A stretch of DNA of 64,000 bases from Pantoea alhagi (GCF_002101395.1 NZ_CP019706.1:3410001-3474000), one strand, 5' to 3'; shown: positions 6,736 to 15,293, numbered from the stretch's first letter. Translations and numbers: made by a program. The notes: generated by a model not told the origin, from the letters alone.

Positions 6736-7112
6736 GATAACCGGCGATCCTTCGCCCAAACCGAGGTTTTTAAGAACATCAGCAATCAGTCCGGCGCCCT
6801 TGATTTCAGCCATAGCGCTGGCGATTTGCAGATACTGTGAATGAAGGGTTTTCTCTGCCAGGTGCTTTCTCATGAGTTCGTCAGCATAAGCCCGTATCTC
6901 GATAGCTTTGTCGTCCACATACTTACGCGTCGCCAACACCACGGATGGATCAATTTTTAGCGTCACGGCGGCGGTACTGTTCACGATTAAAATCATGCGG
7001 ATGGTCTGCGTGCGACCGCTGCCTTCCTGCAGCGGCGGCTTATAGGTTTCGGCGCAGTTCGCCACGGCCACCATATCGCCATCGGTATCAAACAGGCCGC
7101 TTTCACGTATCC
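6735..7112 (-). pseudogene. P2-type phage tail-fibre fragment
   Basis: Minus-strand translation gives FWIRESGLFDTDGDMVAVAN, CAETYKPPLQEGSGRTQTIR, and VVLATRKYVDDK, the N-terminal domain of P2-like tail-fibre (gpH) proteins. Both ends are missing: the open frame starts abruptly at about 7112 with no start codon, and the fibre sequence stops where IS DNA begins. What is left is about 125 residues of a protein usually above 400. No other tail genes are nearby, so it is a stray prophage scrap. Confidence 0.75.
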
Positions 7113-7299
7113 AGAAATCATAAAATATTCTGGCAACAAAGAGGGCAGATTCTCATTCCTCCCATGCACTCCGTGTTATAGGCTCTTTGCTTTGCTAAAG
7201 ATTTTACATCTGTACACAATAGATACAGAGACGTTCCTTCATGGTTACAAATCTTGTGCTATAGATCACATCACCTTTACAGCAAAGCGGGAAACGGTG

Positions 7300-7473
7300 A
7301 TGGCTTTGGCATTGAAAAAGGATTTACTTGTAGGAGCGGTACTGGTTGAGGTACTGCGTCAACATCCGGAAATTGAGTTACCAGGTAACTTCGTAGATGC
7401 GGTTATAGAAATGAGTACTGCTTTATGCGAAAAGTTTCCGCGCGATGATGATTCTACTGCATCAGATAATTAA
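7300..7473 (+). CDS. Small hypothetical protein
   Basis: 57 residues from the ATG at 7300 (MALALKKDLLVGAVLVEVLR...), with GGGAAA about 8 bases upstream. A longer frame back to 7192 has no better ribosome site. The peptide is a probable helix-loop-helix with an apolar first helix and an acidic serine-rich tail (RDDDSTASDN). No family recognised. A Rho-independent terminator follows at 7519, which supports a real transcript. Confidence 0.4.
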   Translation: MALALKKDLLVGAVLVEVLRQHPEIELPGNFVDAVIEMSTALCEKFPRDDDSTASDN

Positions 7474-7518
7474 AAAGCGCCTGGGTGACGGGAACAGATT
7501 ACAGGCAAAATCCTGTAA

Positions 7519-7542
7519 GGCTCGCTTTGACGGGCCTTTTTT
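7519..7542 (+). terminator. Rho-independent terminator
   Basis: A 6-bp stem GGCTCG/CGGGCC (one G-T pair) with loop CTTTGA is followed by six T residues, 46 bases after the small gene ending at 7473. Confidence 0.6.
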
Positions 7543-7983
7543 GGACCCACGCCACGCCGGGGTTAACTGTTCGTTATGCGTAGTCAAATAGCAAACTGAC
7601 ATGATGTACGCTGTACGGCGCTTGCTGCGGGGGCATCTGATGCATTGCATTTATTATCTTATCGGTTTTCTGTTCAATGATATGAAAAAGGCCTTAAGCG
7701 TAATGCCTGTAAAAATGGCTGTAACATCATGCATTGAGGTAATGTCGCTCACGTGTTTATTTTATCAATGCAATATTAATTTTTAGCGCTGGCTTTTTAT
7801 TAAGCATACCCTATGCTTAAAATATAAACAAAAAAGGAGCTGCCGGTAAACTCATCTGATGTATAAAAATTTTCATAAAATCAAAGAATAACAAAATGCT
7901 TTTTACCCGGGACGCTGTGGTTGTGCCAGTCTTTTAGCTCTACCGGGCAAAATATTGATTACAATAAAAACGGGGAATAAAAA
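7543..7983. other. Intergenic stretch without a supported gene
   Basis: About 440 AT-rich bases. Short frames (for example around 7601-7786) lack codon bias and ribosome sites. The last 100 bases probably hold the promoter of the gene at 7984 (ATTGATTACAATAAAAA resembles a -10 region). No repeats or RNA genes recognised. Confidence 0.5.
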
Positions 7984-8517
7984 ATGAAAATTGCCTGCCT
8001 TGCCTGGGGTTCGCTTATTTGGAAGCCGGAAAATTTACCTTTAGCTTTTGACTGGAACCCGGACGGTCCTGTTATGCCAATTGAGTTTTCCCGTGTAGGA
8101 GATCAGGGCGAACTCGCTACTGCTATCTGCATGAATGCCCCACCTGTACAGGTTTACTGGGCTTTGCTGGATACCAACACCCTTCAGCATGCTATCTCAT
8201 CCCTGCGCGAACGAGAAAAAATCCCTGACTCTCGGGAGGACAGCGTAGGTAAATTTTTACTGAAAAGCATGCCCACCGGGGTTCTGGCTAACTGGGCCGT
8301 AGCACAAAAACTGGATGCGGTAATATGGACGGCTCTGCCGCCAAGGTTTTCTGGTCTTGAAGGCCGTATTCCTTGCGCTGAAGATATCCTGGAATATCTT
8401 GGCTTGCTTGAGGGAGAAAAGCTTCAGCATGCTCAAAACTATCTGAAAAAAGTGCCAGCTAACATCAATACGCCTTATCGCAAGCTTGTTCGTGAGCAAC
8501 TGGGATGGGATTGTTAA
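7984..8517 (+). CDS. Conserved hypothetical protein, possibly gamma-glutamylcyclotransferase-like
   Basis: 177 residues from an ATG preceded by GGGGAATAAAAA. It begins MKIACLAWGSLIWKPENLPL, which recalls the glycine-rich YGSL opening loop of ChaC/GGCT-type proteins, and continues with VMPIEFSRVGDQGELATAI and VQVYWALLDT, again spaced like that fold. A catalytic Glu cannot be assigned by eye. No signal peptide or membrane segment. The gene stands alone, with 370 bases of non-coding DNA after it. The fold assignment is a low-confidence inference; a structure prediction compared with GGCT folds would settle it. Confidence 0.6.
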   Translation: MKIACLAWGSLIWKPENLPLAFDWNPDGPVMPIEFSRVGDQGELATAICMNAPPVQVYWALLDTNTLQHAISSLREREKIPDSREDSVGKFLLKSMPTGVLANWAVAQKLDAVIWTALPPRFSGLEGRIPCAEDILEYLGLLEGEKLQHAQNYLKKVPANINTPYRKLVREQLGWDC

Positions 8518-8888
8518 GCAGGGAGAAAGAGAGTTAAGGCATTTTTGGTCAGTGAAATTATAAAATAGATGATTAGACGAAAAAATAACCCTCCATTAAG
8601 GGAAATCCATTATCTCTGGAGGGGATGCAAGGCACCTGTCGTTACAGAAGCATTATTAAATAATTAGAATCTTATATTTTGATCTCGAGCAATTTTGTCA
8701 TAAACCTGACAGAACAAATCAATAAGCCAGATAGCTAGCTGTTTCTTTACAAATCGCTTTTAATAATCTTTATTAGCGCCGGGATAATCACGGAAGTAAA
8801 CAGCGAGAGCGGCAGGAAAGAGGCAAGTGGCTTTTGGTTTTTGACAGCGCTCAAAGCAATGCTCTGAACGCTGCGAATTTAAATTTCA
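8518..8888. other. Intergenic stretch with one hairpin
   Basis: No gene supported in about 370 bases. CCCTCCA (8589-8595) pairs with TGGAGGG (8617-8623) around a 21-base loop about 75 bases after the preceding stop codon, a possible weak terminator without a T tract. Confidence 0.4.
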
Positions 8889-9149
8889 TTAATCAATTGG
8901 GGCAGGTTGTAGCAGGTCGATAACATCATCGATCTCATTACTGGCGGCATGTCTGTCAAGGGCAACGGCATAGTACTTTCCTTTACAGTAATGCTTTTTT
9001 ACCACAACCCGGTGGCCGGCAGCATTGTCACCCTGGCCCGCTGATGGAGAGGACAACGTGGTCGGAACAACCAGTTCGTCTTCAAGCTTCTCCGCTTCAA
9101 TAATTCGGTTATAACCGTCACTGGAAAGCAACAGATGTTGAATGCGCAT
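8889..9149 (-). CDS. Hypothetical protein
   Basis: The start chosen is ATG at 9149 (MRIQHLLLSSDGYNRIIEAE...) because AGGAAGG lies 5-6 bases upstream; the longer frame to 9254 has no such site. The 86 residues form a small soluble protein with a basic middle (VVVKKHYCKGKYYAVALDRH) and an acidic end (NEIDDVIDLLQPAPID). No family recognised and no catalytic motif seen. It is single, on the opposite strand from its neighbours. Confidence 0.5.
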   Translation of the reverse strand: MRIQHLLLSSDGYNRIIEAEKLEDELVVPTTLSSPSAGQGDNAAGHRVVVKKHYCKGKYYAVALDRHAASNEIDDVIDLLQPAPID

Positions 9150-9409
9150 ATCCCTTCCTCTTGCTGATAGATTGGTACGAGTCTGAAGAAATTGTAGCGC
9201 AACGCTTATCAAATGCCGGAATAGCCTGATCAAAGAGTTCTTTGAGGCAGGCATTTAGCGTAGTAACAGACGTATCAGGCGCCTCTTGCTATCGATCCGG
9301 CATGGTGAACGAATGTTGATTCGTCCTTATCTCTCGCCGCGTACAGCCTGACCGTCTGCTTATTACCTGCCTGGGCCATTAATCTAATGACAAAAGTTCA
9401 GGAGGATAA

Positions 9410-9520
9410 ATGGCCTGGCATCGTGGAGGTTGCGGTAACTTTGCAGAAAACCGGGAGAAAACATCTGAAGCAGGTAAAAAGGGCGAACATAGCCACAGCG
9501 GTGGACGAAAGGATGAATAA
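9410..9520 (+). CDS. Short KGG-motif stress protein (YciG/GsiB type)
   Basis: 36 residues (MAWHRGGCGNFAENREKTSE, then AGKKGEHSHSGGRKDE) behind an ideal ribosome site (AGGAGG, 6-7 bases before the ATG). The pattern G-G-x-GNFA-(D/N)RE---EAGKKG followed by S-GG is that of the small, very hydrophilic KGG repeat proteins (E. coli YciG, YmdF; Bacillus GsiB), which are sigma-S or general-stress induced. Most have two or more repeats; this one has one and a half. A GC-rich hairpin (9545-9569, AGCCCCAAC/GTTGGGGCT) follows as a probable terminator. The exact function of the family is unsettled. Confidence 0.75.
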   Translation: MAWHRGGCGNFAENREKTSEAGKKGEHSHSGGRKDE

Positions 9521-9544
9521 AGAACACCTGTTCTTTTAACTGCC

Positions 9545-9569
9545 AGCCCCAACGGTACAGGTTGGGGCT
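9545..9569 (+). terminator. Hairpin after the KGG-motif gene
   Basis: A perfect 9-bp stem AGCCCCAAC/GTTGGGGCT, then ATAACTTTT. The T tract is weak, so it is a likely rather than certain terminator. Confidence 0.5.
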
Positions 9570-9716
9570 ATAACTTTTCAGGCCAACTCGTCTTGGCGAA
9601 AAATCCGGTTACACGCTGAAGCCGTAGGGGAAAACCCCGTGAAACAGAGAGTGCGTATAGATGGCAGACTGATTCATGCTATCGACATATATTGATATTT
9701 ATCAGTGCGTTAAAGC

Positions 9717-11132
9717 CTACAGTGTGACGCCAGCATTCTCCAGCACCTGAATGATTTTAAGGGCACCGGTATAGTTAATATGATCGCCATCAAGGAAATC
9801 AATGCGATCAAAATCCTGATGCGCGGAAAGGTCGTGCAGAACAAAACCATCACCACACAGGCTGTCCAAAAAAGCCCGGTTTTCCTGCAACATCCCCTGA
9901 TGCATATGTTCGCGGTAGGCTGCGGGAAAAGGCGGGATGACATAATGAACGGTTATTCCACTTTTTTTAGTTTGTTCCGCTATCTCCAGCAGTAAGCGCA
10001 TATTCGCTTGCTGGCTAAGCTTATATTTATAATTTTTACTGTGTAACTTCGCTCGTGCTGCGCTGCTGACCGGAGCCTCGCTTTCATCCAGAAAAGCGGC
10101 ATCTTCTTTTCTCTGCTCCCAAAAATCATGGCATTTTGCCAGGGTTTCAGCACACTCCAGTTTTTGATGAATATTGTTGAGAGCGGGAACATTCATTTGG
10201 AAAGGAATGATTTCCGCAGCCCATTCACAAGCCGTGCGATCCACAATCGGCTGCCTGGTTTTATGGTGAGGGATAATATTGTTTAACTGATTGTAATGAC
10301 TAAGAATATGAACAACACGGATATTCTCTTCCGCTCTGGTTTTGGCCAGTTCATAAAAGAGATCAAACATACCAAACATGATAACGATCTCTTTAACATT
10401 TCCCCTCTCAGTGTAATGCGCAATCATCGCCTGAGCCTGTTTCAGATCCATACTGTGCATTGCCAGATTAACAGCGGAACGAAGGTTTTTTTGAGGGAAT
10501 GCATGATAGCAATAAGAGTTGCCAACAATTAAGGTCGCCGGATCTTTATTGATTAAACGAAGATGCTTTTCCTGCAGATAAGCAATGAAAGTATCTTCAT
10601 TATATGAAAAGGGAGCCGCCTTGTTGAACATCACTTCCTGAAAGTCCGCAATGAGCAGGGCCGCATTAACTTCAGGGAGCGTGAGAATATTAGCCGCATC
10701 ATGATCGTAGATGATGACTGGCCGCTGGCTTTCAGTAAGCTGCTGGTGAAATGCTGCTGCAGAAACCGGTTCGGTTAAGGTGCATTTGATAAAGTAGAAA
10801 TTCCCCAGCGCGCTTTTATCCAGGTATTGATAAAAATATCCGGCATGTTCTTCATTACCAAAGAAAAATATATCTAATTTTTGGTGATGAAAAATATTTA
10901 ACCAGTAATGCCAAAGCGCTTCTTTCAGGCAACCTGTTTCAGTCTGCGCCAGCCCGCTTTCCAGCACTGCTGCCACGCTATTCAGCAGATTGATGGTGGG
11001 TTCATTATCCATGATAAAGGCGGGATGGTCAGACAGGCATTTCACCAGTTGATTAACCGCTTGCTCTGCATTACTTTCAATGTTTTTAGATAAGCTCTGA
11101 ATTTCTTTAAGAAAAACCAGTTCCTGTGCCAA
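9717..11132 (-). CDS. SGNH-hydrolase-like protein, unknown substrate
   Basis: 471 residues from a TTG at 11132 behind AAGGGGG; no ATG is closer. The N-terminal 130 residues are helical and acidic. A GNS motif (TLIVGNSYCYHAF, around residue 205) resembles block I of the GDSL/SGNH fold, where Ser is the nucleophile, and a C-terminal DGDHINYTGAL carries a D-x-D-H arrangement like block V with the Asp/His pair. That pairing suggests an esterase or acyl-transferase-like fold, as in AlgX/DHHW proteins. There is no signal peptide, so it would be cytoplasmic. It stands alone between non-coding stretches. Substrate unknown; assignment rests on two motifs. Confidence 0.6.
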   Translation of the reverse strand: MAQELVFLKEIQSLSKNIESNAEQAVNQLVKCLSDHPAFIMDNEPTINLLNSVAAVLESGLAQTETGCLKEALWHYWLNIFHHQKLDIFFFGNEEHAGYFYQYLDKSALGNFYFIKCTLTEPVSAAAFHQQLTESQRPVIIYDHDAANILTLPEVNAALLIADFQEVMFNKAAPFSYNEDTFIAYLQEKHLRLINKDPATLIVGNSYCYHAFPQKNLRSAVNLAMHSMDLKQAQAMIAHYTERGNVKEIVIMFGMFDLFYELAKTRAEENIRVVHILSHYNQLNNIIPHHKTRQPIVDRTACEWAAEIIPFQMNVPALNNIHQKLECAETLAKCHDFWEQRKEDAAFLDESEAPVSSAARAKLHSKNYKYKLSQQANMRLLLEIAEQTKKSGITVHYVIPPFPAAYREHMHQGMLQENRAFLDSLCGDGFVLHDLSAHQDFDRIDFLDGDHINYTGALKIIQVLENAGVTL

Positions 11133-11314
11133 CGTCTATTCCCCCTTCAATCGTTTTGCTCAGTGTAACGGGCCTGACGATTATCTATGGGAAAATAACG
11201 GGGGTAATTAATGCGCTTTTATCAGGATTACTTATGTTTTGGCAATGATCCGGGTTAATGATATTGCGATGGCAGACCTGTGATTTTCATACTTCAGCAT
11301 GCTTTTTGCCAGCA

Positions 11315-11340
11315 ATAAAAAGGGCCGCCATAGCGACCCT
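11315..11340 (-). terminator. Rho-independent terminator after the 62-residue gene
   Basis: On the minus strand AGGGTCGC/GCGGCCCT forms an 8-bp stem with one mismatch, followed by TTTTTATT, 20 bases beyond the stop at 11360. Confidence 0.6.
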
Positions 11341-11359
11341 GTCATCTGTCTTTATGATA

Positions 11360-11548
11360 TCAAACAGCATTCATAGCTGTTACGTTGATGTCAGATCGTA
11401 GAATGCCATGTCTGGCAGATTGCTCATCAAAGAAGTCATTTAAAGCACGAGCAGCGTTTTCGCCATGAATTGGCAAAGACATTTCAATGGCTTTTTCGCC
11501 TTTTTTAACGATGAACTTTACGAACCAACTTTTCTTAACTGAACTCAT
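11360..11548 (-). CDS. Hypothetical 62-residue protein
   Basis: Small soluble protein beginning MSSVKKSWFVKFIVKKGEKA and containing an amphipathic helix (NAARALNDFFDEQSARHGIL). The ribosome site is excellent (GGGGAGGCAAAGA before the ATG), and a terminator follows, so the transcript looks genuine. No family recognised. It is monocistronic, facing the same way as the SGNH-like gene 230 bases further on. Confidence 0.55.
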   Translation of the reverse strand: MSSVKKSWFVKFIVKKGEKAIEMSLPIHGENAARALNDFFDEQSARHGILRSDINVTAMNAV

Positions 11549-12060
11549 TCTTTGCCTCCCCTGGTGATAAGTCGGGTATCTCCCCGTGATTATTTAATCG
11601 GCGAATATTGCTAAAACTTTAACCATTTTTATGGCGAGTGGTCGTTAATGATGACAGCTATCGCTTTTATCATCCTTCTGCGCGCTGGATAACGGCGCAA
11701 CCGGAGGCATATTGTGCCTAAGCGCTGGCTCGCATTGCGCTGATACCGATCAAAATTCATACGCACAGCGGTATTGGCATGATTGAATGTGCACTCTCGC
11801 TGACTGAAGGCAAAATTTTGTGGGGCTTAACGCAGTTTATACGCATTTATGCACAGGCTACCCCCATTTTCTGTGGATAACTAACCGGCGGTTTTTACCC
11901 GTGATTTAATCTGTTGTTAGCCAGTACGAGAAAGGGTGTTTAGCCCACAGCAGAGAATGGCGTGCGGTCGTTACGGGCGCGCGCATTGGTCAGCGCGCCC
12001 GTAACTCGAAAAGAACCCCGGCAGGGATGAAAAGAGGACATAAGTAGAAAATGATTGATT
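11549..12060. other. Gene-poor stretch with possible coding remnant
   Basis: About 510 bases without a supported gene. A plus-strand open piece (11740-11882; ...IKIHTHSGIGMIECALSLTE...) has no start codon and could be a decayed gene end, but I cannot assign it. The stretch ends with the long perfect hairpin listed separately. Confidence 0.4.
11970..12005. repeat. Perfect 13-bp inverted repeat downstream of bluF
   Basis: Arm GTTACGGGCGCGC at 11970-11982 and its exact complement at 11993-12005, with a 10-base loop. It lies 55 bases past the bluF stop codon. There is no T run on either side, so it may be a REP-like element or a processing/stability hairpin rather than a classical terminator. 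Confidence 0.7.
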
Positions 12061-13275
12061 TTAATTAATTTTTTCAGGCCACGCCACGGCAGGAATGCCG
12101 TTCAGTTTAGGTCTGGCAAAGAGATCGCCCTGAAAATTACAGATACCTGCGGCTTCCAGCCACATCCATTCTTCCGGTTTTTCTACGCCTGTGGCGATAA
12201 CGCAAATTTCCAGGGAAGAACAGCATTTGATAATTGCCTGAACGATCGCCTGTTTCGGGCCGCTTTTATGAACATCACGAATAATGGTGTGGTCGATTTT
12301 TACCCGATCCGGTTGAAATTGCACCAGCAGTGAAAGTCCGGCATATCCTGCGCCAAAATTATCTATAGCAAGGCTGATGCCTGCAGCCTTGAGTTGCTTA
12401 ATGGCCGTTTCCACTTCCTCGATCCGTGAAATAACTTCGTTCTCAGTGATTTCAACAACGATCTGCTCAGGTACCAGCCCATTTGCTTCAATCTCACTCA
12501 ACAAAAAGTTAACGGCATTTGGGACCATAACCAGCGACATCGGCAGCAGGTTTACAGAAAGCGTTTGTGCTTTAATCCCTAACTTTTTAGCCAGCGCAAA
12601 GGCAGCCTTCTTGGATTGCAGATCGTTCCGGTAGATTTTATCGCGCGAAAGCGCTGATGAATCGTCCAAAGGTGAGCCTTCACACACAGGCTGTATCAGA
12701 GCTTCAAGCGAGTCTGTTTGACAGGAAAAGGGATCGATAATGGGCTGCATGGACACGCTAAAGGTTTCGGCTTCGGTGGCCAGCGCTTCCGGCTGAGAAA
12801 GGGAGGTATCATCGCTAATGAAATCCCAGTAATCTGCCGGCGGGATTTCAAAATAGTTCTCTTTTTCCCGGGCTTCGACAAAGGTGCGCAGGAACTGTAG
12901 CGCTCTGTCACTATAAGTCAGCTGGTATTTTGAGGTGCCTCTGTCCAGTACGGCCTGAAGAACGCTCTCCTTGTCATATTTCCGGAGATCGAACAGTTCC
13001 ATTCCTGTATTACCAAAGCGACGCGCAGGTGCGTAATCCCGTAACAGTTCCACCAGGTTATGATGTCGTGGATCGCGGCAAATCGCGGCATAGATGGAAA
13101 GCACCGCTTCTTCAGGGCCTTCCAGCAGCTGGAAAAAGTGGGTGCCATTGAACAGTAAAATACCGGTAACGCCATATAATTCATTGTGACTATTGGCCTT
13201 GATGACCATTTGCTCCAGTTCTTTAACCGGGACGTCATCGACAAGGTGGCTGCGATAGATAAGGGTAGATAACAT
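12061..13275 (-). CDS. bluF: Blue-light sensor BluF (BLUF domain plus degenerate EAL domain)
   Basis: 404 residues from ATG at 13275 (MLSTLIYRSHL), matching E. coli BluF (403) from its first residue; the longer frame to 13341 is not supported. The N-terminal BLUF flavin domain keeps Tyr7 and Gln49, the residues of the photocycle. The C-terminal EAL-like domain is degenerate: the DDFGTG motif reads IDNFGAG and AEGVE reads ATGVE, so c-di-GMP hydrolysis is not expected, as in E. coli, where BluF instead relieves repression by the MerR-type BluR in blue light and cold. The usual neighbours bluR, ycgZ and ymgAB are absent here. Confidence 0.9.
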   Translation of the reverse strand: MLSTLIYRSHLVDDVPVKELEQMVIKANSHNELYGVTGILLFNGTHFFQLLEGPEEAVLSIYAAICRDPRHHNLVELLRDYAPARRFGNTGMELFDLRKYDKESVLQAVLDRGTSKYQLTYSDRALQFLRTFVEAREKENYFEIPPADYWDFISDDTSLSQPEALATEAETFSVSMQPIIDPFSCQTDSLEALIQPVCEGSPLDDSSALSRDKIYRNDLQSKKAAFALAKKLGIKAQTLSVNLLPMSLVMVPNAVNFLLSEIEANGLVPEQIVVEITENEVISRIEEVETAIKQLKAAGISLAIDNFGAGYAGLSLLVQFQPDRVKIDHTIIRDVHKSGPKQAIVQAIIKCCSSLEICVIATGVEKPEEWMWLEAAGICNFQGDLFARPKLNGIPAVAWPEKIN

Positions 13276-13569
13276 AGCGTATTCCGTGGTGTTTGTGTTT
13301 ATGTTGCACACCTTAACAGAAGCCTTTACGTTGTTGTCCATATCTATTAAAAAAGCATCAACATCTTTCCTGATCCATGTTCGTTCAGAAATGTGGCTTA
13401 AAGCGGCGTCTGGGGATTTTAGTGTTAAATGTGAAAGAGAAAAGCTGAGTGGCTTGTCAGACAGGAAGCAATGCTGATTGGTTGCGGCAGGACGCGGACC
13501 GAGAAGTTACAGCTTATTAAAAGGTTAGGCAGGATCAGGCTGGCAGGAAGCCTGCCAGCCTGCGAGACG

Positions 13570-13818
13570 TTATTTACGACCCAGCAAATAACCAAATACC
13601 ACCCCGACAGCGGCAGCAATAGCTAAGCCGCCCATCGGATTGGAAGAGACCTGGCTGCGCACGGTATCAGCGGCATCTCGTACTGCGTAGCTCGCCTGGC
13701 TGGCATATTTACGTGCGCTGCCCTGAGCTTCATCAGTATAGCTATCCGTTGCGCGACCGTAAGCTTCCTGAGCCCTACCTGCGCCTTCACGTACTTTATC
13801 TTCAACTTTACCTAACAT
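13570..13818 (-). CDS. CsbD/DUF883-like stress protein with C-terminal membrane anchor
   Basis: 82 residues from ATG at 13818 (MLGKVEDKVREGAGRAQEAY...) behind AGGAGAAAAAT. The N-terminal KVEDKVREGAGRAQEAYG part is CsbD-like and helical. The C-terminus ending GLAIAAAVGVVFGYLLGRK is the glycine-zipper membrane anchor of the ElaB/YqjD (DUF883) group, whose members tie ribosomes to the membrane in stationary phase. It is thus a short hybrid-looking protein, common in Erwiniaceae. A 10-bp hairpin (GGCTGGCAGG/CCTGCCAGCC, about 13,539-13,561) follows its stop and should end the transcript. Likely induced by stress or stationary phase, as known for both families. Confidence 0.75.
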   Translation of the reverse strand: MLGKVEDKVREGAGRAQEAYGRATDSYTDEAQGSARKYASQASYAVRDAADTVRSQVSSNPMGGLAIAAAVGVVFGYLLGRK

Positions 13819-14391
13819 ATTTTTCTCCTTTGAAAGCGTTGAGTAAATGAAGTCTAGCAGAAATAAAATTAGCTGCCGGGTGACGGAAAAAAACAGAGCG
13901 GATTTACAGCAGCTTGACATATTTACCGCAATTTATTGGCAGAAGTTTCGCCCAAAACGGCATAGTAAATAAATAACGCAGGCATTGCCAGGTGGGCCAG
14001 GCATGCAGCTTATTAACTGAATAACCTGGTGTTTTTATCTTTTGTGATTGGTTCCTTATCAGAAAGATAAGTTTTATAAAAAAACGACAAATTAAGATTA
14101 ATCTGTGCAAACAGTCGCGTCATGAAATATTTAAAGAGATGACAAATAATTACTCTCCTTGAAAATAAGCCTGTATTGTTGTGGAGCACGGCGTAGTTAA
14201 ATAAAGTCTCAATAGAAAGGAAATAATTTAATCGATGAGCCGTTTTTTAGTGCGGTTAATAAGCCAGCGCGAACTTCCTGCCAGGTGAATCCCATTATTG
14301 AATAACAATTTTTGCTGATGCTGATGCTGATGCTGATGCTGATGCATTGCTGAGAGGTGAGAACAGGGGAAAGCATTTCCCCTGTCTTAGA
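13819..14391. other. AT-rich intergenic stretch with a hexamer repeat
   Basis: About 570 bases between two leftward genes without a supported gene. It contains the promoter side of the CsbD-like gene, a hexanucleotide repeat (14313-14345) and, just past the next stop codon, a 10-bp hairpin (ACAGGGGAAA/TTTCCCCTGT, 14363-14385), probably a terminator. Confidence 0.45.
14313..14345. repeat. Short tandem repeat (TGCTGA, 5.5 copies)
   Basis: TGCTGA is repeated without interruption for 33 bases. It is non-coding, about 50 bases downstream of the GATase-like gene. It could vary in copy number by slippage; no function is apparent. Confidence 0.9.
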
Positions 14392-15090
14392 TCAGTTACG
14401 CGCTGCGGCTGCTTTAATCCATGCCAGCACCAGCGGCGAAATTTCCTGGCGTAGCGCTGCGCGTTCAGACTGAAACAGCGTGGCGACAAAAAAGCGGTGG
14501 TCGGGCAGCTCAATAGCGCGCGCATCGCCAGCCATATCATGGGCGCTAATGCGTAATGGAAACGCCTCCAGTTCACGAATAAAGTCGGGGTTAACACCGA
14601 AATTACAGTGATAGCCTTCATGCGTCTGCAGACTGCCGTAAGCGTCAGCAATGCGGCTGCCTGGCACCAGCTGTACATCGCCGGTTTTCTCTACCAGTGA
14701 GCATGCCAGCGGCGTGATCACTAAGCGTCCCGCCTGGTCTGTTTCCGCATGTCCGGCATCGTGCCAGCCCATCACGTTGCGCGCATATTCTACCAGCGCA
14801 TACTGAAACCCGCCGCAGGAGCCCAGAAACGGAACCTGCTGTTCACGCGCCCAGCGAATAGCGGTAAAGGCGCCGCGATCGTGTTGATAAGGGCTGCCGG
14901 GCACCAGCCAGATGGCATCATAGCTTGTCAGAGCATCTGCGTTATGGATCGAGGTGGTCGGCAGCCAGTCCCAGCTGGCAGTAATATTTAACTGGCTTAG
15001 CGCCAGAGGAATGGCCAGTGGAATAGCCTGATGTGCAACGGCGGACGGGCGATAATCGCCGACTAAGGCAAGACGAACAGCAGCGGACAT
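14392..15090 (-). CDS. Class-I glutamine-amidotransferase-like protein lacking the catalytic His
   Basis: 232 residues from ATG at 15090 (MSAAVRLALVGDYRPSAVAH), with AGGAAG about 8 bases upstream. The fold is that of the glutaminase domain of CTP synthase: VGDY opening, oxyanion/nucleophile loop LGSCGGFQYALVEYARNV with Cys, and the closing motif, normally FHPE, which here is FQSE. The His of the Cys-His-Glu triad is thus Gln, so normal ammonia production is doubtful. Free-standing proteins of this kind occur in enterobacteria and have no proven role. It is divergent from the alpha/beta hydrolase at 15294, sharing a 200-base promoter region. Confidence 0.72.
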   Translation of the reverse strand: MSAAVRLALVGDYRPSAVAHQAIPLAIPLALSQLNITASWDWLPTTSIHNADALTSYDAIWLVPGSPYQHDRGAFTAIRWAREQQVPFLGSCGGFQYALVEYARNVMGWHDAGHAETDQAGRLVITPLACSLVEKTGDVQLVPGSRIADAYGSLQTHEGYHCNFGVNPDFIRELEAFPLRISAHDMAGDARAIELPDHRFFVATLFQSERAALRQEISPLVLAWIKAAAARN

Positions 15091-15293
15091 CTTCAGCTTC
15101 CTGTGCAGTGAAAAAAGGAGATGAGTCAAATTCTGCTCCTTTTATAGCGGTTTTGGTTAATTTATGCGATAAAGAGCACAGATTTAAGCGTAGAAAAAGA
15201 AGTTATCGTAACGGTCTTGTGGACCAGCTCCTGTGCGATAGCCCGCCGTTCGGCCAACTCATCTTCTTCATAACCGTCACGGGAATCCGTTTA

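Noticed and set aside
11740..11882. Possible gene fragment (IKIHTHSGIGMIECALSLTE)
   Set aside because: No start, no family recognised and no ribosome site; mentioned only as part of the gene-poor stretch.
14313..14345. Short direct repeats taken as a CRISPR array
   Set aside because: The unit is six bases with no spacers; a simple slippage repeat.
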